DNA from: Methylobacillus methanolivorans
Lineage (GTDB): Bacteria > Pseudomonadota > Gammaproteobacteria > Burkholderiales > Methylophilaceae
Assembly (NCBI RefSeq): GCF_044751345.1
Contig: NZ_JBIWXY010000001.1
Span: forward strand, 1,302,001 to 1,366,000
Reading direction: 5' to 3'
DNA length: 64,000 nt
Made by a program: the position numbers and the translations under genes. Shown piece after piece: positions 9,453 through 18,304 of this stretch. Under the pieces are notes generated by a model, which saw only the letters and a list, made by a program, of their open reading frames with translations, was not told where the DNA came from and searched no databases. Position 1 is the stretch's first letter, and each line of letters begins with the position of its first letter.

Positions 9453-10403
9453 TTAGGCCTCCCTTACACTGCCCACCCCCATCTGCTGATACTCCTGATA
9501 AAGCTCAGCCTCTCCCCGCAAATGCCCAGGCTCATCCTGATAGCCAGCATTGCCTTCGACCACGCTAAACTGCCAGCGTTGTTCGAGTGCCTGCCGTTCG
9601 GAAGTGTAGCGGAACTCACTAATGAATTGATTGATCTCGCGTAGCAAGGTATAGCTGGATGGGTCATCGGCTACCGCTGCCACGTAATACCAAGGACTAG
9701 CCGCGAGGTTGCCTTGCAATAGTTCGATGCGCCCATGCCAGGGGCTATCCTGCCCGTTGCAAGCCCAAGCGAAGATGGGTTGGTCAACAGCGAAGGCATC
9801 GACCTTTCCGCTAGCCAAGGCATCGTGGATGATGGATTGATCGGTATAGCCAATCAGGTTTGCCAACCTGACTGTACCGCGCTCGGCCTTGCTGTGCTTG
9901 CTCCAGCGCAGGCCAGCAGCTTCAAGCGTGGCAAATGCCGCTGGGTCATTGATACAACCCAGCACTTTGCCTTCTAGGCTAGCAAGACCGTTGATGTTGA
10001 TACGCTGGTCGCCTTTGCGTCTGGCGAGCATGTAATGCAGGTAGGTATAGGCCTCGGAATAAGCAACTTGGTGATAGCTGGCACTTGGTGGTAACGCGCT
10101 CCAGACAACGTCAGCCTCAGGCTCGCCACGGCTACGGCCAATATGCAGCAACTCGACGCATTGATCCCACGAATGCTCGATAAATTCGACCTTGACGCCT
10201 ATTGCCCGAGCAAAGGCGGTGGCATATTCCACATCCAATCCACGCAATGGCTCACCTGGCCGCATGCGGAACGATAGTCCCTTGAAAGCAGGCTCTATGG
10301 CCACCCTTAACACGCCGCGCGCCTGGATATCCGCAAGACGGTCATAGTCTGTCGGCTTGTAGCCACCATCCTTGCGCAGCAAGGTGGCCAACGATTCGTG
10401 CAA
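9453..10403 (-). CDS. Family 3 solute-binding-like domain protein, possibly the detached C-terminal half of the upstream chemotaxis gene
   Basis: The 316 residues read as a bacterial family 3 solute-binding fold: ADIQARGVLRVAIEPAFKG, then PLRGLDVEYATAFARAIGVKVEFI, the usual lobe I signature of amino-acid-type binding proteins. There is no signal peptide. The only usable start is a TTG (10403) without a Shine-Dalgarno. Upstream of it the same frame is open for 30 more codons (10404-10493) and then reaches the TGA that ends the MCP-like gene in the same frame. So this is either a separate cytosolic sensor domain translated from a weak start, the product of readthrough, or half of a fusion gene broken by one nonsense change. 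Ligand unknown. Confidence 0.6.
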   Translation of the reverse strand: MHESLATLLRKDGGYKPTDYDRLADIQARGVLRVAIEPAFKGLSFRMRPGEPLRGLDVEYATAFARAIGVKVEFIEHSWDQCVELLHIGRSRGEPEADVVWSALPPSASYHQVAYSEAYTYLHYMLARRKGDQRININGLASLEGKVLGCINDPAAFATLEAAGLRWSKHSKAERGTVRLANLIGYTDQSIIHDALASGKVDAFAVDQPIFAWACNGQDSPWHGRIELLQGNLAASPWYYVAAVADDPSSYTLLREINQFISEFRYTSERQALEQRWQFSVVEGNAGYQDEPGHLRGEAELYQEYQQMGVGSVREA

Positions 10404-10493
10404 TTGCTGTGCAGGGTAAGCTTCCAGACCAGCGATGTCAGTGGCCAGCTGCTGCGCCCAACCAACTTTCTGGCGCTGGCCAGCATAGCTGCC

Positions 10494-11249
10494 TCAGTCT
10501 AGTTGATGCATGGTTTCGATCACGTTGCCATGTTCCAGCAGGGTTTGCATGGAAGCGCCTATCTCGCGGAAAGCCTGCTGCACGGTGCCAAAGGCCTGTG
10601 CCGTATCCCGGTCTACCCGCTCCACATTGTCACGACTGGAATGGCCGAAGCCGATCAGTTGCTGCTGAAAATCGCTGAAATCCAGCATTTGTGACACTTC
10701 CTTGGAGTTACTCACGGTATGCCGCGCCAGCTCACGCACATGCTCGGCCACCACACCGAAACTACGCCCAGACTCACCCGCATGCGCAGCCTGAATCGCT
10801 GCATTGATCCCGATCAGCTCCAGCTCGCGCCCAATGCGCCCCAGCCCCTGCACCACTTCGTTGACACGTGACAATTTGGCCGCCAGAGCCTGCTCCAAGC
10901 TAAGCAAACCCTGGGAAATTTCGCTACTGGCCAAGGAAAAATCCTCTTGCGATTGACTACGCAAGGTTTCGGCTTCCTCCAGGCTATGCTGCATACGGGC
11001 CGTGGTTTGGCCGACTTGCGCCGTCATTGCACCAAGTCGGCTCTCTACCTCAGCAAAACGCGCTGACTGGGTGCTTTCAGTATTGAGCAACTGCCGCATC
11101 AAATGCCCGATACGCTCCGCTAAAGCAGCTAGATACCGGCTAGTTTGATCGTAGGCTAATGCAAGCGATTGCGGTCGAGAAACTTCTCCCTGTGCGGGTT
11201 CTGACAAGGCCGGGCATATCCAGGCCAGCAAGGAGGCAATCAGTTTCAT
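10494..11249 (-). CDS. Membrane-anchored methyl-accepting-chemotaxis-type signalling protein, probably truncated by an in-frame TGA
   Basis: An MCP-signal domain protein of about 251 residues. Start at the ATG opening MKLIASLLAWICPAL, one short hydrophobic segment that could anchor it; a TTG at 11309 would add 20 residues. A long coiled coil (about 40-125) leads to the signalling hairpin with GINAAIQAAHAGESGRSFG followed by VVAEHVRELA, the conserved CheA/CheW-contact neighbourhood. There is no periplasmic sensor domain and no HAMP. The frame ends MHQLD-TGA, and coding continues in the same frame beyond the stop into a solute-binding-like domain. With it, the sensor would be C-terminal and cytoplasmic. 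Confidence 0.7.
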   Translation of the reverse strand: MKLIASLLAWICPALSEPAQGEVSRPQSLALAYDQTSRYLAALAERIGHLMRQLLNTESTQSARFAEVESRLGAMTAQVGQTTARMQHSLEEAETLRSQSQEDFSLASSEISQGLLSLEQALAAKLSRVNEVVQGLGRIGRELELIGINAAIQAAHAGESGRSFGVVAEHVRELARHTVSNSKEVSQMLDFSDFQQQLIGFGHSSRDNVERVDRDTAQAFGTVQQAFREIGASMQTLLEHGNVIETMHQLD

Positions 11250-11373
11250 GGCGAGATAACAGCCCAGCAAGAGGCTGTGCAAAGAACAATAGATGACTGT
11301 ATTAGGCAAAAAATGTGCCTAAAAAGAAACTATCTTTACCTGAATGAAAAAATTGTGTTACTTGTGATTGAGC

Positions 11374-11631
11374 TTAAGCTTGCTTCACCAGCATGATTTG
11401 CTGGTATTTCTGGTAAAGCTGATCGTGGGTTTCCACGCGGGTAGGGTCGTGCGGGATGCAAGCCACCGGGCAAACATCCTGGCATTGAGGGTTATTGAAG
11501 TGGCCTACGCACTCGGTGCAAAGATTAGGGTCGATCTGGTAGATTTCCTCGCCCTGGTAGATAGCACCATTCGGGCATTCAGGCTCGCAGACATCGCAAT
11601 TGATGCATTCATCTGTGATCATCAAGGCCAT
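11374..11631 (-). CDS. 2[4Fe-4S] ferredoxin, YfhL type
   Basis: An 85-residue ferredoxin with two [4Fe-4S] motifs: ITDECINCDVCEPECPNGAI near the N-terminus and, after IDPNLC, TECVGHFNNPQCQDVCPVAC, where the eight-residue insertion between the second and third cysteines of the second cluster marks the Alvin/YfhL type of low-potential ferredoxin. It carries electrons in the cytosol; the partner is unknown. It sits directly downstream of coaD in the same orientation (20-base gap), an arrangement widespread in beta- and gammaproteobacteria. Confidence 0.93.
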   Translation of the reverse strand: MALMITDECINCDVCEPECPNGAIYQGEEIYQIDPNLCTECVGHFNNPQCQDVCPVACIPHDPTRVETHDQLYQKYQQIMLVKQA

Positions 11632-11650
11632 GGTGGACTCCCAACCTTAC

Positions 11651-12133
11651 TCAAGCGAGCTTGAGCGCAATGCGCTCTTGCACCAGTGGGGAAACAAACT
11701 TGCTGACATCACCCTTGAGCTGGGCAATCTCGCGCACCAGGCTAGCAGAGACAAACATATATTGCTCTGCCGGTGTGAGGAAAATGGTTTCCATCTCAGG
11801 GAATAGTTGGCGGTTCATGCCCGCCAACTGGAATTCATACTCAAAGTCAGACACCGCACGCAAGCCACGCACCACCGCACGTGCACCTTGTTCACGCACG
11901 AACTGCATCAATAGGCCAGAGAAGCCCAGCACTTCTACATTCGGGCAATCGGACAACACCTTGGAAGCCAGCTCAACGCGCTCATCCAAGGAAAACATGG
12001 GGTTTTTACCTGTACTTCTAGCCACCGCCACGATCACATGGTCAAACAACCCTGCAGCACGACGTACGATATCCTCATGACCGCGAGTAATGGGATCAAA
12101 AGTTCCGGGGTAAACGACTTTCAACTGGCTCAA
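11651..12133 (-). CDS. coaD: Phosphopantetheine adenylyltransferase
   Basis: CoaD (160 residues) transfers AMP from ATP to 4'-phosphopantetheine, the penultimate step of coenzyme A synthesis. The nucleotidyltransferase signature YPGTFDPITRGHEDIVRRA is at the N-terminus, with RGLRAVSDFEYEFQLAGMNR and the C-terminal MFVSASLVREIA. The start is a TTG at 12133, eight bases after AAGGA, giving LSQLKVVYPGTFDP at the N-terminus; the frame is open further upstream but the extension is not family-like. In an operon with rsmD, 39 bases upstream. Confidence 0.95.
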   Translation of the reverse strand: MSQLKVVYPGTFDPITRGHEDIVRRAAGLFDHVIVAVARSTGKNPMFSLDERVELASKVLSDCPNVEVLGFSGLLMQFVREQGARAVVRGLRAVSDFEYEFQLAGMNRQLFPEMETIFLTPAEQYMFVSASLVREIAQLKGDVSKFVSPLVQERIALKLA

Positions 12134-12172
12134 AAAAACAATCCTTGCGAGGCGAGACAGGCAAAGCACCTG

Positions 12173-12742
12173 TCAATCGGTTGATCTATCTGCCAATTTT
12201 AACAGGTGATAGAAAACATTGCCCGCCTTGCCGTGTTTGATGACTTGCCAAAGCTCGTCATCTTCCAGTGCAAACTCCGCCTCAACGTACACCACACCGC
12301 CCTCCGCCAAGTGGGGAGGCAGGTGCGGCAGCAGCTTGGACAGCCAGCCTTGCTGGTAGGGTGGGTCAAGAAAAATCACATCGAAACGCTCACGGTTTTG
12401 TGCAAGAAACTGAGTAGCATCCTGCTGCAACACCTTGGCTTGACCTGCCTTGAGCAAGGCTTGATTTTGCTGGAGAGACTTTGCTGCTACGGGAGACTTT
12501 TCCACCAGCACGGCAGCACTGGCACCTCGCGACAATGCCTCGAAGCCCATCGCGCCAGTACCAGCGAACAAATCCAGGCAACGCTGCCCATGCATATCCT
12601 GGCCCAGCCAATTGAACACGGCCTGGCGTACACGGTCAGGCGTGGGGCGCAAGCCGGGCACATCGGGAAAACTCAGCAGGCGGCTACGCCACTCGCCGCC
12701 GCTGATACGTACACGATTACTTGCTGCCACTATCAGTGCCAC
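12173..12742 (-). CDS. rsmD: 16S rRNA (guanine966-N2)-methyltransferase
   Basis: RsmD (189 residues) methylates G966 of 16S rRNA in the 30S subunit. It begins RISGGEWRSRLLSFP a few residues in, has GLRPTPDRVRQAVFNWL, the SAM-binding LDLFAGTGAMGFEALSRGA and the catalytic FLDPPY motif. The start is GTG at 12742 (a second GTG is at 12730) and lies inside the 3' end of the upstream M16 peptidase gene, overlapping by 26 bases, so translation is probably coupled. Operon order peptidase-peptidase-rsmD-coaD-ferredoxin. Confidence 0.94.
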   Translation of the reverse strand: MALIVAASNRVRISGGEWRSRLLSFPDVPGLRPTPDRVRQAVFNWLGQDMHGQRCLDLFAGTGAMGFEALSRGASAAVLVEKSPVAAKSLQQNQALLKAGQAKVLQQDATQFLAQNRERFDVIFLDPPYQQGWLSKLLPHLPPHLAEGGVVYVEAEFALEDDELWQVIKHGKAGNVFYHLLKLADRSTD

Positions 12743-14054
12743 CCACCACCACGGTCACCAGTTTGTTCGGGTCTATGCGGCGGCTGAACGCATCCTTGAT
12801 CTGGGCCGCCGTCACTGCTTCCACCTTGCCATTGAACTCATCGAGATAATTCAGCGGCAACTTGTAGAAACCAATCACGGCAAGATAATCGAGGATTTTG
12901 CTATTGCTATCGATACGCAGCGGGAAGCCGCCGATGATGTTCTGCTTGGCGGCTTTAAGCTCGGCCTCGGTCACGCCCTGGCTAATAAATTTACCCAAGG
13001 TTTCGCGCACCAGTTTGAGTGCATCCTCGGCCTGATCACGCTTGGTCTGCAAACCGATCTGGAACTGGCCCAATTGCTGCATGGGAATGAAGTAGCTATA
13101 CACGCTATACACCAGGCCACGCTTCTCACGCACTTCCTCGGTCAGGCGCGAAACAAAGCCACCACCACCGAGGATGTAATTGCCAACATAAAGTGCAAAG
13201 TAATCTGCATCGCCACGCTTCACGCCAGGGTAGGCCAGCATGATATGCGACTGACTGGCTGGGTGTGGAATGCGGCGCTCCACCGCAGCCTGCGGATAAC
13301 TCACTTCAGGCAGCTCGGCAGCGGCTGGGCTATCAGGCAAGCCAGCGGAAATACGCTCGGCAATAGCCTTGGCCTGCTCCGGCGTCATATCGCCCATCAA
13401 GGCAATCACGGCATTCTTCGCACCATAATATTGCCGATAGAACTGCTGCAAATCTGCCGCAGCCAATGCATTGACCGATTCAGGTTCGCCCTCTTCGTCC
13501 ACCGCATAGGGATGATTGCCGTACAAGGCTTTCAGCAAGGCGCGATTGGCAATGCTCGCTGGCTGAGTAGCGGATTCCTTCAGGCCCGCAATGATGCGCG
13601 CCTTTTCACGCGCCAGCGTCGCTTGGGGGAAATCAGGTTGATGCAGTATCTTGGTGTAAATATCCAGTGCGGCATTTTGCTCCCGCACACTGCTCAAGGT
13701 GCGCAGCTTGAGGGCTGCACGGTCTGCATCCAGCTCCCCGCCGAGCACAGCACCAACATCCGCCATGCCATTGGAAATCTGCTGATCGGTAAGACCACCA
13801 GCCCCCAAGGTCATGAGATAGCGTGTAATACCTGCCAGGCCTGGCTTGCCACCATCGCGTGCACTGCCTGCGGCAAAATTGGTGCTGATATCAATGATGG
13901 GCAGATCATGATTCTCGACAAAATACACCTCACTGCCCTTGCTGGTTTGCCAGTGCTGAATGTTAAGGGCGGCATGGGCTTGCAGGGCAACCAGCCCGGC
14001 AGCAACGACGAGCGCCTGCTGCGCGCGCCGGACAAGAGAAAGATTAATGCGCAT
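12717..14054 (-). CDS. M16-family peptidase homologue lacking the zinc site (partner subunit)
   Basis: A 445-residue periplasmic protein of the insulinase/processing-peptidase family. N-terminal signal peptide MRINLSLVRRAQQALVVAAG ending near LQAHA; the frame extends eight codons upstream but this start fits the signal peptide. Where the catalytic HxxEH should be, the sequence reads GITRYLMTLGAGG, so it cannot bind zinc. A conserved C-terminal EVREKRGLVYSVYS, carrying the substrate-binding Arg-Tyr motif, remains. Such inactive homologues pair with an active M16 subunit, here the gene immediately upstream, which it overlaps by 11 bases. Confidence 0.9.
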   Translation of the reverse strand: MRINLSLVRRAQQALVVAAGLVALQAHAALNIQHWQTSKGSEVYFVENHDLPIIDISTNFAAGSARDGGKPGLAGITRYLMTLGAGGLTDQQISNGMADVGAVLGGELDADRAALKLRTLSSVREQNAALDIYTKILHQPDFPQATLAREKARIIAGLKESATQPASIANRALLKALYGNHPYAVDEEGEPESVNALAAADLQQFYRQYYGAKNAVIALMGDMTPEQAKAIAERISAGLPDSPAAAELPEVSYPQAAVERRIPHPASQSHIMLAYPGVKRGDADYFALYVGNYILGGGGFVSRLTEEVREKRGLVYSVYSYFIPMQQLGQFQIGLQTKRDQAEDALKLVRETLGKFISQGVTEAELKAAKQNIIGGFPLRIDSNSKILDYLAVIGFYKLPLNYLDEFNGKVEAVTAAQIKDAFSRRIDPNKLVTVVVGGTDSGSK

Positions 14055-15426
14055 GTGGCTTGCCTTTTGGTTTTGCATTGGGGTCTATCGGTTGTGGGTC
14101 CAGGGTGGCAACGGTCATGCTGTCCCTGACCAAGTATTTACGCGCAACCTCCTGCACCTGCTGCGGCGTTACCGCCTGCAACTTGGCAGGGTAAGTTTGC
14201 AAGGTGCGCCATGAAAAACCGGTAGTTTCCAGGCGGCCAATCTGCATGGCCTGGTAGAACACGGAATCACGCTGGTAAACATCCGCGGCAATCACCTGCG
14301 CCTTGACGCGCTGCAACTCTTCCTCGGTGACACCATCCTGCTTGATGCGCTCCACTTCGTTAATCAGCGCGGCTTCCAGCTCAACAACCGTCTTGCCTTC
14401 GCTTGGGGTGCCTTCCAGCTCGAACAAACCCACTTGTCCGCGTTGAATCAGGTCATACCCAGCGCCCACATCAACAGCAAGCTGCTGTTGACGCACAAGG
14501 TTTTGATTCAAGCGTGCCGAGGCATTGCCATCCAGCACACCGGCGAGGATTTCCAGCGCATAAGGCTCCCAATCTTTATCCGCATCGCGTAAGATCGGCA
14601 CATGAAAACCCAGGCGCACATACGGCAGCTCAGCGGGAACCTTCACGACCAGGCGGCGCTCGCCTATCTGCTGCGGCTCAAGCTGTGGTTTGCGTGCAGG
14701 CAGGGCATGTGGCTTGATCACACCAAAATGCTGCTTGGCAAGCTTGAGTACAGATTGTGCGTCCACATCTCCTGCCACCACCAGGATGGCGTTGCTCGGC
14801 GTGTACCAAGTCTGGTACCACTCGCGCGCATCTTCCACCGTCATGTTCTCAAGATCGTTCATCCAGCCAACAATAGGGCGGCCATAAGGATGTGCCTGGT
14901 AGGCCACGGCACTGAATTGCTCATTAAGCATGCCTTGCGGCTTGTCATCAGTACGCCAGCGACGCTCTTCCATTACCACCTTGATTTCCTTGGAGAACTC
15001 CTCCTTGGTCAATTGCAGGTTGGCCATGCGGTCTGCCTCCAGCTTGATCGCCAGCGGTAGTTGAGACTTTTCCAGTTGCTGGTAATAAGCGGTGTAATCA
15101 GTACCGGTAAAGGCATTTTCACGACCACCCGCCGCCGCAATCAAGCGCGAAAATTGCCCTGGCGGCACCGCCTTGGTGCCTTTGAACATCATGTGCTCCA
15201 GCACATGAGCAACACCGGTCTTGCCGTTAACTTCATCCACACTGCCTGCGCGATACCACACTTGAGACACCACGACCGGCGCCCGGTGATCTTCCTGCAC
15301 GATGACGCGCATGCCATTGTCGAGCTTGAACTCGTGCGTATCTGCTGCCTGGGCGGCGATTGGCATCAATGCCAGTGCCAGCCACACTCCTCGAATAAAC
15401 ACCTTGCGATTCTCCTTTAGCCGCAT
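14044..15426 (-). CDS. M16-family zinc metallopeptidase (active subunit)
   Basis: A 460-residue periplasmic zinc peptidase. Signal peptide at residues 1-27 (MRLKENRKVFIRGVWLALAL, ending AQA). The inverted zinc motif HVLEH lies at VAHVLEHMMFKGTKAVPPG, with the distal glutamate expected in the segment around GRENAFTGTDYTAYY. Paired with the inactive partner downstream, it should degrade peptides in the envelope, as in the PqqL/YmxG group; no pqq biosynthesis gene adjoins it, so a role in PQQ maturation is not supported. First gene of its operon, divergent from ftsY across 266 bases. Confidence 0.93.
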   Translation of the reverse strand: MRLKENRKVFIRGVWLALALMPIAAQAADTHEFKLDNGMRVIVQEDHRAPVVVSQVWYRAGSVDEVNGKTGVAHVLEHMMFKGTKAVPPGQFSRLIAAAGGRENAFTGTDYTAYYQQLEKSQLPLAIKLEADRMANLQLTKEEFSKEIKVVMEERRWRTDDKPQGMLNEQFSAVAYQAHPYGRPIVGWMNDLENMTVEDAREWYQTWYTPSNAILVVAGDVDAQSVLKLAKQHFGVIKPHALPARKPQLEPQQIGERRLVVKVPAELPYVRLGFHVPILRDADKDWEPYALEILAGVLDGNASARLNQNLVRQQQLAVDVGAGYDLIQRGQVGLFELEGTPSEGKTVVELEAALINEVERIKQDGVTEEELQRVKAQVIAADVYQRDSVFYQAMQIGRLETTGFSWRTLQTYPAKLQAVTPQQVQEVARKYLVRDSMTVATLDPQPIDPNAKPKGKPHAH

Positions 15427-15692
15427 TATTCATGCATTATAGCGGCAGTGCCTGATTGCCTGCACCACCAGCGCTACCAAGTTCCGGATGAAAACAACCG
15501 TCATGCAACCATGCTCTGACCCAGCCGTTTCAGCATTAGTTCTTGTAGCAGAAGCATATATACATGCCAGATATAGCAAGCCGATGATGGCTAGGTAAAA
15601 TACTTGAAGATATGCCTAGAATATCCCGCTTGTGCCAGTGCAAGCGCCTTGTTTTGCTTTAAAATATCGGCTTATTGCTAAAAACACATTCC

Positions 15693-16703
15693 ATGTTCGA
15701 TTTTTTCAAAAAAGATAAAAACCCGCCAGCGCCAGCTCCTGAACCGGAGAAAATAGCGCCAGTCACACCTCAGGTACCCACTCAGGAAAAACCAACCCTG
15801 AGCTGGACAGAGCGACTCAAGCGCGGCCTCGCCAAGACTCGCAGCCAATTAGGCCTGCAACTGGCAAGCCTGTTTGGCGGCGGCAAGATTGATGAGGATG
15901 TTTATGAGGAGCTGGAAACTATCCTCCTCACCTCCGATGTCGGCATCGCGGCAACTCAGGCACTGCTTGAGCAGATCCGTACCCGCGTCAAACGCCAGAA
16001 CCTCAACGACACCACCCAGCTCAAGGAAGCCCTCAAGCAATCCTTGCTGGAACTGCTGGCTCCGCTGGAAAAGCCACTGGACACAACAAAAGGCCAGCCC
16101 TTTGTCATCATGCTTGCAGGCGTCAATGGCGCAGGCAAGACTACGACCATCGGCAAGCTAGCAAACTTGTTCCAGGCACAAGGAAAATCAGTGCTGATCG
16201 CGGCAGGCGATACTTTCCGCGCAGCGGCGCGCGAGCAGTTACAAGCCTGGGGTGAGCGTAACAATGTACATGTCGTCGCACAGGAAAGCGGCGACCCGGC
16301 AGCGGTGATTTTTGATGCGGTCAATTCCGCCAAGGCCAAGGGTATAGACATTGTGCTGGCAGATACCGCAGGCCGCCTGCCCACCCAGCTCAACCTGATG
16401 GAAGAAATCCGCAAGGTGCAACGCGTGATTGACAAGGCCTTGCCAGGCGCACCGCATGAAGTGCTGCTGGTGCTGGATTCCAATACCGGACAAAATGCGG
16501 TCACCCAGGTAAAAGCATTTGATGATGCCTTGGGCGTCACAGGGCTGGTATTGAGCAAGCTGGACGGCACTGCCAAGGGCGGTGTCATTGCGGCAATTGC
16601 TCAATCACGCCCGATTCCCATCCGCTATATCGGCGTTGGCGAATCGATTGACGACTTGCGCCCCTTCAAGGCCAGCGAGTTTATTGATGCATTGTTTGAA
16701 TAA
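15693..16703 (+). CDS. ftsY: Signal recognition particle receptor FtsY
   Basis: SRP receptor GTPase (336 residues) that docks ribosome-SRP complexes at the inner membrane. Start at MFDFFKKDK; six upstream in-frame codons are ignored because this N-terminus is the usual one. A short acidic, proline-rich A domain (about 1-40) is followed by the N domain and the G domain with GVNGAGKTTTIGKLA (P-loop), DTAGRLPTQLNLMEEI and LSKLDGTAKGG. First gene of the ftsYEX operon. The 266-base gap upstream, between divergent genes, must hold its promoter; I could not assign one. Confidence 0.97.
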   Translation: MFDFFKKDKNPPAPAPEPEKIAPVTPQVPTQEKPTLSWTERLKRGLAKTRSQLGLQLASLFGGGKIDEDVYEELETILLTSDVGIAATQALLEQIRTRVKRQNLNDTTQLKEALKQSLLELLAPLEKPLDTTKGQPFVIMLAGVNGAGKTTTIGKLANLFQAQGKSVLIAAGDTFRAAAREQLQAWGERNNVHVVAQESGDPAAVIFDAVNSAKAKGIDIVLADTAGRLPTQLNLMEEIRKVQRVIDKALPGAPHEVLLVLDSNTGQNAVTQVKAFDDALGVTGLVLSKLDGTAKGGVIAAIAQSRPIPIRYIGVGESIDDLRPFKASEFIDALFE

Positions 16704-16721
16704 TCAGGAAAACGCATACGC

Positions 16722-17378
16722 ATGATACGTTTCGACCAGGTCAACAAGCGTTACCGCGGCAGCGACGATATCTTGCGCAATGTGACTTTCGAGATCGCTG
16801 CGGGCGAACTCGTCTTCGTCACTGGCCATTCCGGCGCGGGCAAGAGCACCCTACTCAAGCTGATGGCAGGCATAGAACGCCCGACCAGTGGCACCGTGCT
16901 GATAGGCAACCAGAACATCAGCAAGTTACGCCCACGCATGCTGCCTTATCTGCGCCGTAAATTTGGCCTGGTGTTCCAGGACCACAAGCTGCTTTACGAC
17001 CGCAACTGCTTCGAGAATGTCGCCCTGCCGCTTTACATTAATGGCATCACTGGGCAAGAAGCTGCTAAACGCATCCGTGCAGCACTCGACAAAGTGGGCC
17101 TGCTCGCCAAGGAAAAAGCTATCCCCATCACCCTATCCGGTGGAGAACAGCAGCGCCTTGCCATTGCTCGTGCCGTGGTCAGCCGTCCTGCCATCCTCAT
17201 CGCAGACGAGCCTACCGGCAATCTCGACGAAGAGTACGCCACTGACATCATGACGCTATTCCGCGCGTTTCAGCAGGTTGGCACTACCGTGATTATCGCC
17301 ACCCATGATGCCCATGGCATCCAGAATATCCCGGCAAAAATCCTGCACCTTGATCATGGAAAGCTCTCGGTATCATGA
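16722..17378 (+). CDS. ftsE: Cell-division ABC transporter ATPase FtsE
   Basis: FtsE (218 residues), the ATPase of the FtsEX complex that activates septal peptidoglycan hydrolases at the divisome. Walker A GHSGAGKSTLLKL (about residues 36-48), signature LSGGEQQRLAIARA and Walker B ILIADEPTGNLDEE, with the switch histidine in IIATHD. It overlaps ftsX by four bases. Confidence 0.97.
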   Translation: MIRFDQVNKRYRGSDDILRNVTFEIAAGELVFVTGHSGAGKSTLLKLMAGIERPTSGTVLIGNQNISKLRPRMLPYLRRKFGLVFQDHKLLYDRNCFENVALPLYINGITGQEAAKRIRAALDKVGLLAKEKAIPITLSGGEQQRLAIARAVVSRPAILIADEPTGNLDEEYATDIMTLFRAFQQVGTTVIIATHDAHGIQNIPAKILHLDHGKLSVS

Positions 17379-18274
17379 AACACTGGATCAACCAGCACAC
17401 CCAGGTCTGGCGTCTCGTTTTGTCGCGTATCATGCGCAACAAGCTCTCCACCATCATGATCTGGAGCGTGATCGGTATTGCGCTAAGCCTTCCAGCCATT
17501 CTCTACGTCGTGATCGACAACCTCAACCAACTGGCAGGTGAGGTAAAGAACGAACCCCAGATCAGCGTCTTCATGAAGCTGGATGTCACATCTTCCGCCT
17601 TGCAGGATTTCAAGCAAAAACTGCAACAGCATCCAGGTATCGCCAAGCAGCAGTTTGTCAGCAGGAATGATGCGTGGAAACAGATGCAAGAAGCGCAAAG
17701 CGTCGCCAGCCAATTGGAGAAAAACCCCCTGCCAGATGCCTTCTTTATCGAGCCCAAAGATCACTCACCAGACGCGATTACCCAGTTACAACATGAAATC
17801 GAGGGCTGGTCAGGGGTAGAACATGTGCTGGCAGATGCTGATTGGGCAAAGCGCCTTTATGCCGTGTTACAGCTAGGCAAAAAAGCCGTATGGATACTTT
17901 CTGGCCTGCTTGGGTTTGCCCTGATCGCCATCATTGGCAATACCATTCGTTTACAAATTGCCACCCAGCGCGAAGAAATTGAAGTCAGCAAGCTGATCGG
18001 TGCCACCGATGGCTTCATCCGTCGCCCTTTCCTTTATGCCGGCACGCTGTATGGCCTTGGCGGCAGCCTGCTTGGACTTGGATTCGTCAACGGTATCCTT
18101 ACAATCTTTAACCACTCCGTGGCCGATTTGGCAGAACTTTATGGCAGCAGCTTCATCTTAGTGTTACCCGGCTGGGAAATCAGCTTGGGAGTAATCGCAT
18201 GCGCTATTGTGCTAGGTTGGCTGGGCTCTTATATTGCCGTCAACCGCTCACTGGCAAGTCTCAACCCAAACTAA
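17375..18274 (+). CDS. ftsX: Cell-division ABC transporter permease FtsX
   Basis: FtsX (299 residues), membrane partner of FtsE. An N-terminal helix (about 25-45), a periplasmic domain (about 50-165) that should contact an EnvC-type activator, then three C-terminal helices. The REEIEVSKLIGATDGFIRRPF segment after the second helix is the coupling region typical of the family. Translationally coupled to ftsE. Confidence 0.96.
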   Translation: MKHWINQHTQVWRLVLSRIMRNKLSTIMIWSVIGIALSLPAILYVVIDNLNQLAGEVKNEPQISVFMKLDVTSSALQDFKQKLQQHPGIAKQQFVSRNDAWKQMQEAQSVASQLEKNPLPDAFFIEPKDHSPDAITQLQHEIEGWSGVEHVLADADWAKRLYAVLQLGKKAVWILSGLLGFALIAIIGNTIRLQIATQREEIEVSKLIGATDGFIRRPFLYAGTLYGLGGSLLGLGFVNGILTIFNHSVADLAELYGSSFILVLPGWEISLGVIACAIVLGWLGSYIAVNRSLASLNPN

Positions 18275-18304
18275 TCAACCCAAGAACCCCGGACTACATT
18301 TACC

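Noticed and set aside
10494..10496. The in-frame TGA as a selenocysteine codon
   Set aside because: The sequence around it is not a redox site, and no selenocysteine insertion structure was recognised after it; the formate dehydrogenase in this genome uses cysteine.
12612..14129. A 505-codon open frame on the plus strand
   Set aside because: It lies opposite the M16 peptidase and rsmD genes, whose products are clearly recognisable; its translation has no family features.
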